A DNA stretch of 64,000 nucleotides from Cyprinodon diabolis. Its lineage: Eukaryota; Chordata; Actinopteri; Cyprinodontiformes; Cyprinodontidae. Position numbers and translations under genes: made by a program. Positions 21,964-33,573 of the stretch are shown one piece after another. Positions within the stretch are counted from its first letter, which is position 1. Each line of letters starts with the position of its first letter. Where the stretch lies: positions 19,238,164 through 19,302,163 of the forward strand of contig CM060062.1 in the NCBI GenBank assembly GCA_030533445.1. Reading direction: 5' to 3'. The notes beneath the pieces are model-generated. The model saw only the letters and a program-made list of their open reading frames with translations, ran no database searches and was not told the origin of the DNA.

Positions 21964-22932
21964 ATGGCCAAAACTAGAGAGCTGTCAAAAGACACCCGAA
22001 ACAAAATTATAGACCTGCACCAGGCTGGGAAGTCTGAATCTGCAATAGGTAAACAGCTTGGTGTGAAGAAATCAACTGTGGGATCAATTATTAGAAAATG
22101 GAAAACATACAAGACCACTGATAATCTTCCTCGATCTGGGGCTCCACGCAAGATCTCACCCCGTGGGGTCAAAATGATCACAAGAACGGTGAGTAAAAAT
22201 CCCAGAACCACACGGGGGGACCTAGTGAATGACCTGCAGAGAGCTGGGACCAAAGTAACAAAGGCTACCATCAGTAACACACTACGCCGCCAGGGACTCA
22301 AATCCTGCAGTGCCAGACGTGTCCCCCTGCTTAAGCCAGTACATGTCAAGGCCCGTCTCAAGTTTGCTAGAGAGCATTTGGATGATCCAGACGATGACTG
22401 GGAGAATATCATATGGTCAGATGAAACCAAAATAGAACTTTTTGGTAAAAACTCTACTCGTCGTGTTTGGAGGAGAGAGAATGCTGAGTTGCATCCAAAG
22501 AACACCATACCTACAGTGAAGCATGGGGGTGGAAACATCATGCTTTGGGGCTGTTTTTCTGCTAAGGGACCAGGACGACTGATCCGTGTGAAGGAAAGAA
22601 TGAATGGGGTCATGTATCATCAAATTTTGAGTGAAAACCTCCTTCCATCAGCAAGGGCATTGAAGATGAAACGTGGCTGGGTCTTTCAGCATGACAATGA
22701 TCCCAAACACACCGCCCGGGTAACGAAGGAGTGGCTTCGTAAGAAGCATTTCAAGGTCCTGGAGTGGCCTAGCCAGTCTCCAGATCTCAACCCCATAGAA
22801 AATCTTTGGAGGGAGTTGAAAGTCCGTGTTGCCCAGCGACAGCCCCAGAACATCACTGCTCTAGAGGAGATCTGCATGGAGGAATGGGCCAAAATACCAG
22901 CAACAGTGTGTGAAAACCTTGTGAAGACTTAA
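21964..22932 (+). CDS. Tc1-type DD34E transposase, truncated by one premature stop
   Basis: The 322-residue protein would cut and paste the surrounding element in the nucleus. Residues 1-110 hold the paired-like double helix-turn-helix, with a GAPRK hook at 59-63 joining the two halves. The catalytic triad is D153 (WSDETK), D244 (QHDNDPKH) and E279 (LNPIEN), with 34 residues between the last two; the same residue numbers are used by Sleeping Beauty. A glycine-rich box ([12 protein letters not shown]) is at 186-197. The start is the ATG in CCACCATGGCC, an ideal Kozak context. The frame ends at TAA (22930-22932), but the reading frame continues open for 17 more codons to a TGA at 22984-22986, giving the 340 positions usual for the family. 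A single base change therefore removes the C-terminal tail. Whether the shortened protein is active cannot be told; the DDE core is complete. Confidence 0.93.
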   Translation: MAKTRELSKDTRNKIIDLHQAGKSESAIGKQLGVKKSTVGSIIRKWKTYKTTDNLPRSGAPRKISPRGVKMITRTVSKNPRTTRGDLVNDLQRAGTKVTKATISNTLRRQGLKSCSARRVPLLKPVHVKARLKFAREHLDDPDDDWENIIWSDETKIELFGKNSTRRVWRRENAELHPKNTIPTVKHGGGNIMLWGCFSAKGPGRLIRVKERMNGVMYHQILSENLLPSARALKMKRGWVFQHDNDPKHTARVTKEWLRKKHFKVLEWPSQSPDLNPIENLWRELKVRVAQRQPQNITALEEICMEEWAKIPATVCENLVKT

Positions 22933-22989
22933 AGAAAACGTTTGATCTCTGTCATTGCCAACAAAGGGTATATAACAAAGTATTGAGAT

Positions 22990-23202
22990 GAACTTTTGTT
23001 ATTGACCAAATACATATTTTCCACCATATTTTGCAAATAAATTCTTTAAAAATCAGACAATGTGATTTTCTGGATTTTTTTTTCTCATTTTGTCTCTCAT
23101 AGTAGAGGTATATCTATGATGAAAATTACCGGCCTCTCCCATCTTTTTAAGTGGGAAAACTTGCACTATTGGTGGCTGACTAAATACTTTTTTGCCCCAC
23201 TG
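22990..23202 (-). repeat. Right inverted terminal repeat with two internal direct repeats
   Basis: It is the inverse of 21598-21813. The inner direct repeat is at about 22990-23024 (complement core GTATTTGGTCAA) and the outer at about 23160-23202. Differences from the left arm are few: a TAG/AACT change near 23102, AAAAC for GAAC near 23155, and a small A-run length difference. Confidence 0.9.
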
Positions 23203-23204
23203 TA

Positions 23205-26200
23205 TATCAACACTCATTAGAGTTTTTTCAAATGACTGTTTCTGAAATTATAATTATAAAACCAGCAGTGATTTAAAAAAAAAGTCTGAGCCAATGTCAG
23301 CCTGCTAATTTGTTGCATTATTGTTTAGCCAACAACAATCAGTTATTTAGCATGCTTCAGATGCTTCCTATTGAAATCGATCTTTTGACAGAACTTCTTC
23401 AGTCTACTGTTCGTTTGACCACCTCTAGTTCAATTATAGACAAATCAGAATGTATTGGAATATTTGTACAATAAAAAATATTCTTTGTAACACACTTTGA
23501 AATTTTTGTTTCCATGCCATGTTCTTTTGTCCTTCCCCTTTTAAAGAGAAAATGAGAATTTTCAATGCATTTTAGTAGTTTATGCCTCTTTTGAAAGCAT
23601 GAAGACCTGTAATACATGGGCTGGTCAATAGAGTTATTCTAGAGTTGTTACAGATTCTTGAAAATGCCATTTTTATTCTGTGAAATCTCTATTCTTTATT
23701 ATTATTTATTTTATTATTGAGAAAATAAAAGGATTGCTTACTTACTTTCCTCAAATATATTACAAAAAACTTCTATTGTTTCATAAGACGAAATAAGTGT
23801 GTTGTGTAATGTCTTGTGTGCTTCATTTATCATCACACATTTGTTTTGTTTTCCATTTGTAGAATTTAATCACAAAGGAAAATTTATTTGGTTAACCATA
23901 GAAGATCACTGTGTTTTTATTATTTTGGTATTCAGAAAATGTTCAAAGTGTTCCAGTAACTCTCTAACAAACAAAATTTTATTCAGCCATGCATAAAAGT
24001 AAACAAAGTTTTGCTCTAGAAAAGATCAGCTGTCTCACTGAAACCCCCCCGAACTAATAGATTAGTAGTATTATTGTATGATGGATTGCTGCACACCCAC
24101 AAAATGAGCACATGGCTGTTTTTCTTACTTTTCATCCTCCTGCACTTATTTTGGTCTTTTGGATTTTTTCAGTGTGTCAAAGCAAAGGCTTTTACATGGA
24201 AACGGCAGCCCTGTGTAAATATTTATGATGTAACATCTCCATGTGAATAGACTTTCTTCCCAATCCATCCATCATTACCGGCATATCGTGAAAGCCCACC
24301 TCCCGGTGGTAGCTCAGGGCCTTAGGAAGCGCAGACAGGAGCAGCGTGTCTCCCTCTCAGTCGAAGTATTTGTTTTTCTTTTGACTGGGGGCAGCCCAGC
24401 TGTGAGGGCATTTCATGTGTCAGTCGCTCCACTTTCATTCGACGCTGACTTCAAAGCCTGATCTGGTCCATTGTTTCTAAGATGTGGCCGCTGGACCTCA
24501 AAATGCCCAAACAGAAAAAATGTGATGTAGGTCAAATTACAGAGTTGTGTCTCCAAAAAAGAAAAGAAAAATTGGTTCATCCTGTTTACTTCCTAAGCAT
24601 TGCTTGACTGCATGTTGTCTACACATTACCTCGTATTGATGAAGCTGATCTCTCCTTATTATTTATTTTTTAAGATGCAAGACTCAAGAGTAAAACAACA
24701 AGTAGCATAGCTACAATTCTGTATTTCCTGATAATTTGCTCCTGCTGGGGTTAATCAGATTCACAGACAGGCAGACAGGGTATCTGTTTGGGCTTGTGCC
24801 CGGAGTATTATCTATTTATCTTTGATTTTTTTGACTTGTGCAACATGTCTTCATGGGTACAACCAAAGCGGGTTGACGGATTCCACCATTTATTTACAGT
24901 CTTTTAAGAATGCAAAGGTGCAGCAGATTTATGACGCTGTCTGTGTGCAGAGGTAGGTAAGTCTGCTGCCTTACCTAAGTGGATTACGAGGTTTTAGGCT
25001 TTTCTCCTTGCACAACTTATCAGCAGAAAATAGGCGTTGCAAGACGTAAGAGGAAATATTGCCATCCCGACTCCTCATAACATCACCATTAGCCTTGGAG
25101 GTTTGCAGAAATGTGATTAATACATCAGCCTTTTGACAGAGTGTGGCTGGAAAGGTAATATGGATTATTACAATGGCTGTAGAGCTCAATACCACCAACC
25201 AAGTTTATCTATTTATCTGCAATGATAAGACTCCTTTGTATCGGATGCCGTTGTAGCATCTATCTAAATAACAAAAGCTATCATTCCTTTACGCTCTTGT
25301 TGTGCTGTTAATATTCAGCCAATACAAGAGTGCATGTGGGAATTGAGCAAGGAAACAAAACTTGACTCAAAGTGGAAGGAAAAGTCCATAGAACAGTACA
25401 AGCTTTATGAATTGATGCTCAAGCCTCCGATACTGGCCATTTCTTCCTTGGTTCAGGTATCTGATTACCTTCAAACAAAAATATTGCTCCTGTACTGTTC
25501 AATTACCACTGGCCAAGTGCCGAATGATGCAATTTACCATCTAAGAGGTATTTTTCTTCCTTTTTGTGCTCACTTTGTGTGTGTCCCATTTAAACAGCCT
25601 TGGCTGATACGTGCAGAATAAATGCCATTTTTCTGTCATTTCAAGTGCCTCTTTTCTCTCTGCATTCATTCAAGCTTTCAATACCTTTTTCACTCTCACT
25701 TCTCCTGTCTCTTTTTTTTTCCACGAGCAGGAGGGTTTTACTTTACTCCTTTGTCATCCTAATTGATTGCATTAACCTTTTGAGTATTGAATTTCCTGTG
25801 CATCATGCCGAGCACAATGTGGAATATTATCATAATCCCTCCAAGTAATGGACACAGGGCAATCAACAATGCTTTAGGAAAAGTACATCTTTGAAAGATG
25901 GAGCATCATGTTATTTTCCATCTAAAGATCTAGATGGGATGAGATTATTGAGCTTTGAGAAACTTTGCCCACGAATCTTCAGCAATTCAAGTGTATATAA
26001 GTTTGTGTTATTCCCTGAAGTCAATAAAACTAATGTATGACAAGAAAAAAATTATACTGTTTTAGTATAGACATGCATATAAAACTTTATTGCTGTGCTT
26101 TGAGCTTTAAAGATAACGATATGCAACAATATGGCAGAGATTGATAAAAGTAGGTTTTGATTTCCGACATAATGGAGAAAAAACAAGAAATTAAGCCGTT

Positions 26201-29200
26201 TACCTCTACTATGTTGTTCATTCCTTTTATCCAACCATTTCAAGGGCTCATGCACTTTTCTTTTCCAAATTTCTCCCTTTTCAAGACTTAAATACAAAAA
26301 ACTTTAACCACCAGTTTTCATAAAATTATAGAACAAATATGTATTAATAATATTTGTTGTTTAATATCTTTATCTAGGTACAGCAAATCTGAACCTCTGT
26401 ATCTCTCATAGAGGGATCAGTTCGAACTGAATAATATTTACTTCTTATTCAACTCTGGGCGTCACTTCTCTTGTTTCTGTGAGCAAGATATTGAGATAGG
26501 GGAGTAATAAATGAAGGTGGAAGAGGAAAAGTTTTTATGAATTATCAATAGTATAGCTGACCTGGCGGTGGACTGTTTTAAAGGGTTCTCACAACAAATT
26601 TTGACCATTGCTTTTCCAAATGTTGAATGAGGAAGAACCACCAAAATACAACAAAAAAAATATTGTCTCATGTGAAAAGGCAGATTTCTCTTCCTTTAAA
26701 ACCCAGAGTGACAGTGCATGTTCTATTATCAGTCATAGGGTGTAAAACAAAGGCTTTCTTTATCAGTTGGTCGGGTTTCAAATCATGAAGTTAGATTTAA
26801 TCAGCTGATGCTGTGTTTTTTGTTATCGCATCAGGAGAGAAAGCAGGGCTACTTACTCAAGAATGTTTTACTGTTATTTAAGTATTCTAAATGGCACAAA
26901 CTGAGAACCATCATACATAAGAGTTTAATTCATTCAAGCTGACTTTAGGAGGAATATTTCAACACTGACCAAAGTAAGCATCTGTTGCAAACTTGATGCG
27001 CTTACCTTTTGCAATAAGAAATATTTTAACACAAAAGAAATGTGTGCAATAGCAAGAAAAATCTCATTTTGTAACAGCTCATTCAAGCTGCAGGGTGAAA
27101 CCTGTTTACTAAGTGAGTCAAAAAACATGGAGTAAAATGTAAGCATTGCATTAAAAATGGGGTGTGATGTAAACCTCATTTTATTCATCTAGCGCATATA
27201 TCTCTGAGGGGTCAGCATAAATAAGGTTTAGTGACATGTTATGCTAGTGATTTTGAACTTTCTTTATTCGCTTTACAATACTCTGTTTTGCTCTTAAGGA
27301 GGTGTGTTAGATTTCTTCAATTATTTTCCCTGAGAATAATAAAAGCGAGTCTGCTCATTTTGGCTTATTATTATGAGTTCTCCTGGCCCAGAATGATATG
27401 AATGAGGAGGGACTTTGAAATGAATTTAAACAGGCATTGCTAGTATATTTCACTGTTACTCTGCACCTTAGCTGCTTCAATAATATTAAGGCCCCCGAGC
27501 CTAAAAGCTACAGAAGACACTCCAAGGATAACAATGCAATAATAGCCTGTTAACAAGGTCGGAGGTAGCCTATTGACTTTAATCTGTTGCTGTAGCTGTT
27601 ATATTTAAACACAATAGTAAAGGAATAAAAAGTAGTTTATGTTGCAAGACCAATGTAATACCCATAACTGTCTTATAAAGGCTTAATGTCAGAAGGCTTT
27701 AGGGGAAGTGTCAGTTGAATAACACTGATCAGCCTTGAGCTTGGGAATTAGAGACAGCAAATCTTTTCACATAACCACGCGACTGGGAGAGTTTAAAGAG
27801 ACGCAGGTGGGCCGAAACTTTTGCAAAGCAATTGTTTTATGTGTTTTATGTCTTATTATAGTAATTTAAGGTGCTGATAGAGTTTTGCAGAATAAAAACA
27901 TGGAGGCAACCTGCATTTAGACACAACAACAAGTATTATCCTGCGTGCAGCTACACATTAGTGGTGAGGCAAGATGTAATTTATTCAAAATGGAATGGAA
28001 CGTTGTTGGTCATCTGCAAACAGGTTCAGTTACATGTATGTTTACGCCATAAACTGCCTAGTTGCCCTGTTGATGGCTACTGCAGGCTGGTTTTGTGTAT
28101 ATCCTTTAAATGTATTTAAGTGATCGATTGCTGCAAAACAGACCCAAAACTGTTATCCCGTTTCTGTGGAAACGGAAAGCGTTATCTGGTTTGTGTTCAT
28201 GAGCTGAGGCAAAATACCCTGTAATTCATATCAACTCTATTACAGTTTTTTTTTCTCAGCACAAATAGGAAAAATCAATGGAAACAAGCTCTCATGCATG
28301 GATAGATGCTGGGTTTTGATCAATAGTGTTTTCACAGGGACGGTGCCTTTGAGTTTGATTGAGGCCAGGTTGCAGAGAACTAGTCAGAGAATAGTTTGAA
28401 AGCTTTACAGAAATGCAGATGTTTGGGAGGAGATGCCCATACCATTTGGACAAGATCTCTGGCACCTCGGTTTTACTGATCAGACCAAAATTGCGCGATT
28501 AAATAAAGGTAAGGGTCATAAAATAAGTCAAGGTCAGTCAGCAACACCCACCCTAATCCCGTCCATCTCTTGTATTCAATCAAGTGTCACTGGTATTCCA
28601 CTGGGATTCTCTTTGCCCTCAGCATATGGAAACTAAGGCCCTCTTAGCTCAATTATAGAAGAGCATTGAGCTTCAGAATATTGACATATTTCTGTATTCT
28701 GAAAATGTCATGGATAACGATCAACTTGTTCACCAGAAAACGCTTTCATAGAAACCCGAGATTTGGAGGCAAGATGGAGAATGTATTGAACATTGGACTT
28801 GCTATAAGGTCACATTATTCTCTCATTCTGTAAAGTTGCTTTTTTCTTACTCTGTCTCACATGATGTTTGCATAAAAAAAAACATCTATCATATTATGAA
28901 GCAGGTGTTTTGCACAGTTAGCGATAAGTGGGTTGAGTGCTTGCACAACAAATCTAGTTATGCTCAGTGATCACCATTAATTTCATTTATCATCAGTTGG
29001 GTGCGCAGGGATAGACTTTACCCACTGATAAAATAAATTGTGACACTTAAGGAATATATTTCAGTTCATCAGTGGTACAGCTGTTTAATTATTGACTTTT
29101 GTTAAGGTGAAGAAGGTAACTTCCAATAAGACTTTTCAAACTTAAAGATAAGACTGAAAGAAACAGGTTTACCTTTGCTGCACCTGTACTTAGGCATTTT

Positions 29201-29262
29201 ATTGATTATTAACAAACAGATCAAAGATGTGTCTAAAGCAAAAACAACTTTCAGAAACTATA
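23205..29262. promoter_or_regulatory. Long intronic stretch with enhancer-like blocks at 24850-25200 and 27340-27570
   Basis: No exon is supported. Most of it is AT-rich unique sequence. Two blocks stand out as balanced and repeat-free. 24850-25200 contains TAGGTAAG...CTTACCTA (8-bp inverted arms), GTGGATTACGAGG and a series of ATTA/TAAT words. 27340-27570 contains TTATTATTATGAG, GAATGATATGAATGAGGAGG, AACAATGCAATAATAGCC and TTGACTTTAATCTG. Both look like conserved non-coding elements of a developmental gene. Frames at 25334-25621 and 25600-25848 have no recognisable domain. Confidence 0.3.
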
Positions 29263-30160
29263 GTACATAGCAATAAATGTCCAAACCACTAGAAGTTCTA
29301 CACATCTTGTAACATTACAGCCACAAACATCAAGGAGCTTTGGATTTTATGTCAAGGAAGTCCATAATGATGAAGTGGAAATTAAATCATACATTTATTA
29401 AAATAATGTACAAGTAAAGATCTGAATAGTGTGGCATTCATTTGCCTTAATCCCTTGTTACTTTGATTCCCCTAAATACAGTCTGACACAACCAACTGCC
29501 TTTTATTGAAATTGTTAAAGAGTTTACACTAAGTTCATGATACAAAAACAAGATTACATTTTTCAAACAATCTTCAGAGATTTGTTAACACCTAGTAATG
29601 CAAAGAGCATTGCTCAACTACAAACCTACTAGGACACTGAGTTCCACTTAAATTTGAAGGCCGTTGAGCTGCAGAGATCCACAGTTTAGGTGAGAGAATC
29701 TTCTGAAGTGACAACTATTAGTCTTAAACTCTCCAAATTAGGTCTTTGTGGAATAGTGGGAGAAAATAAAAACTAGAAAAAAAAAAAAAAGCTATTTCAA
29801 GATCAGGTACAAAGAATGCTATATTACAGAAAACTAACACTTCTTTTCACCCTGAAGCAACCGCTCCTCCTAGTAAAATATGGAAGTGAAAGCATGATAC
29901 TGTGGGAATGCTTTTCTTAGGCTGGAACAGGAAAACTAGGAGGAGGTCCTGTTGAGATGGATGGAGCAAAATATACAGTGATGCTGCAAAATAAATTTTA
30001 AAGATGGCAACATTGAATATGGAAGATGGCACATATATAATGGAGGTACACCTACTGTACTAGCTGGACGATGACTAAATATAAATATACAGCCAAAGCC
30101 AAAAGGTTTAGGTTTGTGTTTGAATGGCCTAGTCAAACTCTAGACTTGAGTTAAACTGTT
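29263..30160 (+). mobile_element. Long Tc1-type relic with decayed transposase, right end lost
   Basis: After a TA at 29261 an ITR-like start leads into CTTGTAACATTACAGCCACAAACATC and the family leader (TTTGATTCCCCTAAATACAG, about 29462). Transposase pieces follow in order: GAGCTGCAGAGATCCACAG at about 29667, GACAACTATTAGTC at 29709, a GGAAGTGAAAGCATGATACT piece (the glycine-rich box, decayed) at 29881, GATGGATGGAGCAAAATATA at 29956, and GAATGGCCTAGTCAAACTCT (the WPSQSPDLN segment) at 30122. It stops soon after. Many indels and stops make it a pseudogene. This is the fullest of the old-family copies in the window. Confidence 0.75.
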
Positions 30161-30254
30161 AGTATTTGATTTGAAAATTACATTTCACAGATAAGCTGTA
30201 AAAAAAATCTGTCTTAGTTTAAAATGTTTAGCCTTAGAGCAGGGTGGTTAAAAG

Positions 30255-30612
30255 TATAGTGGAGGATTTTCTTTTTCCAGGTGGATCATCTAAATAAGTG
30301 GTTCTCCTAATTGTAGATCATTCTGGTGATATGTTTACGTAAGGCCAACCTACGTTCTCATTCCCATTTTCACTTACCGGCGGTGAGTCTGACATGGTGA
30401 AAAAATTGCAAGTCTTCTGTGGAAAGTAAGCTTGTATAAGCGATGCAAACAGCAACTTTTAAACAGAGCGTCTACGAGCAGATATGGTCTGGCATGCGTT
30501 TAATAGGCGTTCCCTCTCTACAGCGGGTACAGAGTTGTGCAGGTGCATTCATGAATTTTTTTAAATGGAGAGGGTGGGTCTTTTAAAAAATCTGAGAAAA
30601 TCCTCAATTATA
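30255..30612. mobile_element. Non-autonomous TIR element, copy 2 (358 bp), unclassified
   Basis: The left end TATAGTGGAGGATTTTCT is the near-complement of the right end AGAAAATCCTCAATTATA (15 of 18 positions). Shared left and right interior sequence ties it to the longer copy at 3808-4448. There is no coding capacity. The TATA at each edge could be part of the repeat or include a TA target duplication. It lies about 95 bp from the end of a Tc1 relic. Confidence 0.65.
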
Positions 30613-30719
30613 CCTTTTACTCTAGTCTTCAAGGGCAAGATGTCTCTTCTTCAACAATTCCTAAGGCATGCATTTCACATTGTAGAGTCCGGATTTTGAG
30701 CCACTAATTTCTTTCAAAT

Positions 30720-30722
<3 letters not shown>

Positions 30723-30796
<74 letters not shown>

Positions 30797-30844
30797 GTAC
30801 GTGCATGTGTGTGTATATGCGTGCATGTGTGTGTGTATGTGTGC
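30723..30844. repeat. (AT)n microsatellite followed by a GT/GCAT-rich tail
   Basis: About 73 bp of AT dinucleotide run to 30795, followed by interrupted GTGT/ATGC units to about 30844. The alternating purine-pyrimidine run is a classical Z-DNA-prone sequence. The YIYI frames over it are artefacts. Confidence 0.95.
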
Positions 30845-33384
30845 ATAGTAAAACTGGTGTAATTTTACATTAACCTGTTGATCCACTATATAAAATGTGA
30901 AATTCCAATATAATGCACTTTATGTGATGTCTTGTTGTGATGTCAGAAAATGTGAAAAAAATTTCAAAAATTTGACTGTTTTTGTCAGGAACTGTTATTT
31001 GACAGAAGTCCCTTTTACCATAACTTTACTTCAACTTTGTGTTTCGACTTCAAATATATTTTTCTTGTCCATTGCAAATTTACTCCACTCTGTTCTTTAT
31101 TTATTTTTTTATCTGTGCTGTCTAAGGACACAATATTAATTGTTCTAATCTGGCTGCTGCTTGCTATTTTCACCAGTTCCATTAGAAAACCCCCATCCTC
31201 CCCCCCACTCGGCATCCCTCCCTCCACCTCCCACTCTCTCTACCCCCTATCTACCCTGACCTACATGGTAGTCACATGGCCTCGGCTCCCTGGCTTGGCA
31301 TTTTATGGAAAATCTGCAGGAGATAAAGCCACAGGGTTTAAAGTGTTATCCCTGCCTGTCCTTTGAGAAGGGCTAAACACTGAATGAGGTGTTATTGCAT
31401 CAATGCTGTTGGACACATACACACTTACAGGAACCAAAGAGGATCCCTTCTTCCCTCTTTCCTCCTCTCCCTGTCTCTCCTCAGTTTGATCGGATTTAGT
31501 GGAGTGTCACCCCTGTGACTTTGGGGGATTTCTCTTTCCCTGTCAATGTCTTCTGCATGCTCACTCCACTTATTTACTTTACTTGTCCAGAAAATGGACT
31601 CTGATCTGCAGCTTACCAGCAAAGCCTGGGGAGAGACAAGTGCGTTGTGGTAGTTAAGATATGCCCTACAGCCACCTAGACGCTCCCTTACCCCATTCTT
31701 GCGCTGGATGGCTCACTCACTCCCTTGTTGGTGCTGAGGGCTTAGGTTTTTTGCATTGTGACCGAGTCCCCTTCACACTGTTGTCTGCCTGTAAATTTTC
31801 TGCTGCCCTTGCTATTCAGCCAATTACAGCAAAAGAGCTTTAGCGATTTTTTTCTCTCTCCCTCCTTGTCTTCCTTCTAGTGTATATTTATATATTTATT
31901 TTACAAGCAAATGACAAGCATCGCTGAAGGTTAAAAAAATGCTGAATTTCACAGTGCGTATAATGTCATTTTTATTCTACAGCGGGGCTAATCAATAGAT
32001 TCATCTTGTGGAAAGCAAACAAGCGCACTACAGACGGTTACAGCGTTTTTTTGCCTGTTGCATCTAACTTTGAATTTGGAAGATTGGTACAAAACAACAA
32101 AACACTCAATGTTACTTATGGGAGTAATTTTTTTTCTAGTTTTTAATATGTTGTAAAAGAGACATTGATGACACACAGCACCCTGCAGTTCATTAATATA
32201 CTTAATACAGATGTATAAAAAGCCTCAACTTAGAGTTAAAACAGTAAATCTTATTTCTGATTTTTTTGGGGGCTATTTTTGTTTTTTCGTTAGGCTAGAC
32301 ACTTTTATTTAGCAATCACTGATGTCAAGTTTCACCAGAGTATGAACGCGATCCCAACTTTCCTAACCACCGTTTTACAATGGGGAAAGGCAAGAAAATT
32401 GAAGGCAGATGTGGGTTGACTTTCAGAAATCAGCAAATGGCTAAACCTAAACAAATCTATACTCAAGGTAAAAGTACAGTATTTACACAATAAGTTAAGC
32501 GAAACTGTAGTCTATAAGATTTGCTTTCACTTAAGCTTCAAATTCAATAATTTAGCAGATAGATTGGTATTCTAATTGGACTTATACCTTTATTAATTAT
32601 TGTAATGTTGATACATAGAATTAAGAAAAAATTCTCAATAATACATTAATTTAGTAGTTTTCTGGTGCCTATTATGTTTTACCTTATTGTTGGTCTGCAG
32701 TTTACACCAGGAAACCAGTGTAAATAAACAATTTTTAACTGGTTAGTGTGCCTATCTCATCAGGTAGTGCCTATAGCCAGTGAAAGATTTTAAACAGAGC
32801 TCATATAATTAGAGTTTTGGGAGGTTTGTAACGTTACAATTGTCTGTGTGCATATGTTTGTGGGTGGGGGTAGGGGGTTTGGGTGGGGTACATACAGTAC
32901 TGTAGTTAAGTTTATAGCCCTTGTACATAGAACTGCAGTTGTAATAGGAGTTAATGCAACTTATGTCTTGTTTGATGCAAGGAAATTAACCTTGCCTGCG
33001 GGCTGATTCTCGTGGTATGTTAGCATTGACAAACACACTTAAATCCATCTTATCCTGCTTTTCCTTACACTATTTCTGACCGACCCAAAATGGGTCTGCC
33101 AATCACGTTGCAGTACTATGGTCTAAGGTGGGACATAAGGCAATTAATGTGCATGAATGCGTATAATGAATGGCTTTCACTGAATATGTTCATATTTTTA
33201 GTGAACGGTGAACTGAATGAATAAATTTTGAAGTAATGAATGTGAACGAAAGCGCCGTTCAGTCTGAGAATAATGATTGACAGACACAGCTCACGTTTGC
33301 GTTCAATTGATAACAACAAATTTCATTGGATGACATCCGGTTTTACGCATTTATATGGCAGACATTCATGACAGAATGATTTTA
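30845..33384. other. Unique intronic sequence; regulatory-like block 31260-31400; G-rich run 32862-32889
   Basis: No exon is supported. The block at about 31260-31400 is balanced and contains TTTTATGGAAAATCTGC and TTAAAGTGTTATCC. At 32862-32889 five G-runs of three or more on the plus strand (GGGTGGGGGTAGGGGG, then TTTGGGTGGGG) meet the usual G-quadruplex pattern. The rest is AT-rich. Confidence 0.35.
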
Positions 33385-33573
33385 GTTAAAATTTTGCCTC
33401 TGATAACCCAAAATGTCCCAGCTGTGGGACAATAGAGGATATATAAAGGATAATTGTTTTCTATTCTATTCTATTCTATTCTATTCTATTCTATTCTATT
33501 CTATTCTATTCTATTCTATTCTATTCTATTCTATTCTGTTCTGTTCTGTTCTATTCTATTCTATTCTATTCTA
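33385..33573 (+). mobile_element. LINE 3' stub continuing into a (CTATT)n array
   Basis: CAGCTGTGGGACAATAGAGG (about 33419-33438) followed by ATATATAAAGGAT resembles the 3' terminus of a common fish LINE (GTGGGACAATAAAGGAT), whose tail is a short tandem repeat. Here the tail has grown to about 113 bp of CTATT units (33461-33573) with three CTGTT variants in the middle. The 5' limit of the LINE part is uncertain. Confidence 0.5.

Larger units (their letters stand above)
21598..23202 (+). mobile_element. Near-intact Tc1-type transposon with IR/DR ends, 1605 bp
   Basis: It is flanked by TA on both sides (21596-21597 and 23203-23204) and bounded by CAGTGGGGCAAAAAAGTATT and its complement. The inverted repeats are about 200 bp long. 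Each contains an outer and an inner copy of a direct repeat of about 35-40 bp (GTGGGGCAAAAAAGTATTTA versus GTGGAAAATAAGTATTTGGT), the IR/DR architecture known from Sleeping Beauty-group transposons. Between them is one transposase gene. The long near-identical arms and open frame indicate a young insertion. A truncated copy of its left arm is at 13022. In general type it is a fish Tc1 family known for wide and possibly horizontal spread. Confidence 0.95.

Noticed and set aside
21945..22613. 222-codon minus-strand frame
   Set aside because: It is the antisense shadow of the transposase gene, with no recognisable domain and low-quality composition.
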